Assembly (NCBI GenBank): GCA_028290925.1
Contig: JAQGIX010000015.1
Coordinates: forward strand, 1 to 7,917
Reading direction: 5' to 3'
Length of the DNA stretch: 7,917 bases
Origin: Phenylobacterium sp.
Lineage (GTDB): Bacteria > Pseudomonadota > Alphaproteobacteria > Caulobacterales > Caulobacteraceae
Shown piece by piece: positions 7,687 through 7,917 of the stretch (position 1 is its first letter; the number at the start of each line of letters is the position of its first letter). The position numbers were made by a program, and so were the translations under genes. The notes beneath the pieces were generated by a model, which was given only the letters and a program-made list of their open reading frames with translations, ran no database searches and had not been told where the DNA came from.

Positions 7687-7917
7687 ATGCGTCGCCTGTT
7701 GCTTGTCCTTGCGCTTGTCTTCATCGCCGGCCCGGCGCTGGCCGACGACCGGCCGCTGAACGCGCTGGTCGCCGACTACGAGGCCTGGGCGCTCGCCGAC
7801 GATCCGTTCACCGCCGGGCGCGAGGGCGACAAGGCCGCGCTCGCGCGCCTGCCCGACCCGACGCCGGCCGCCGACGCGGCCCGCAAGCGGGCCCTCGAGG
7901 CCTACCGCGGCCGGCTG
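7687..7917 (+). CDS. Exported protein, probably DUF885 family (cut by the right edge)
   Basis: The first 77 residues of a reading frame that stays open to the right edge. Residues 1-19 form a classic signal peptide: Arg-Arg, a Leu/Val-rich core, then PALA with a cleavage site before Asp20. The mature protein is therefore periplasmic or secreted. The following part, LNALVADYEAWALADDPFTA (24-43) with LARLPDPTP further on, resembles the N-terminus of DUF885 proteins, a family of large exported putative hydrolases with an HExxH-like region. That region would lie beyond the window, so the family call rests on style and memory. The start is ATG 7687, with GGGGGA (7677-7682) four bases upstream. The gene is divergent from the permease across a 115-base gap (7572-7686) in which I see no convincing promoter boxes. 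Confidence 0.68.
   Translation, partial: MRRLLLVLALVFIAGPALADDRPLNALVADYEAWALADDPFTAGREGDKAALARLPDPTPAADAARKRALEAYRGRL

Noticed and set aside
7572..7724. Extended N-terminus of the permease from upstream ATGs at 7604 or 7724
   Set aside because: Neither is supported by a ribosome site. The longer version overlaps the start of the divergent exported-protein gene, and the family normally starts near MSFVTRRK.

Overview
The window is a stretch of bacterial chromosome with very high GC and a strong preference for G or C at codon third positions. Gene content and protein style suggest an alphaproteobacterium of the Caulobacterales, Phenylobacterium or Caulobacter type. This is inference from style, since there is no rRNA or other marker gene. 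Seven protein genes are supported. The first and last are cut by the window edges. I see no tRNA, rRNA, CRISPR array, insertion sequence, phage gene or plasmid gene.

Layout, left to right. (1) Bases 1-2120, minus strand: a crotonase-fold (enoyl-CoA hydratase-like) gene lies upstream of an acyl-CoA dehydrogenase gene. The two point the same way and fit acyl-CoA or fatty-acid-like catabolism. About 240 bases separate them, holding an inverted pair of two-hairpin palindromic repeats of REP/BIME type. (2) Bases 2211-3443, plus strand: a cytoplasmic serine hydrolase of the beta-lactamase fold (family VIII esterase-like), transcribed divergently from the crotonase gene. (3) Bases 3453-5021, minus strand: a MATE-family multidrug exporter with an unusual Gly/Pro/Arg-rich N-terminus and a TTG start. 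(4) Bases 5270-6151, plus strand: a stand-alone dTDP-4-dehydrorhamnose reductase gene (rfbD/rmlD), without the rest of the dTDP-rhamnose operon. (5) Bases 6165-7571, minus strand: an APC-superfamily amino acid permease. (6) Base 7687 to the right edge, plus strand: the start of a secreted protein that looks like the DUF885 family.

From the crotonase gene rightwards the strands alternate gene by gene, so almost every gene has its own promoter region. The convergent ends are very tight (9 and 13 bases) with no room for a separate terminator. The only plausible co-transcribed pair is the crotonase and dehydrogenase genes. The region looks like ordinary core or metabolic chromosome and I found no convincing new system. 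The most noteworthy items are the BIME-like element, the crotonase that lacks one of the two canonical catalytic glutamates, the EstB-like active site of the hydrolase, and the orphan rfbD.
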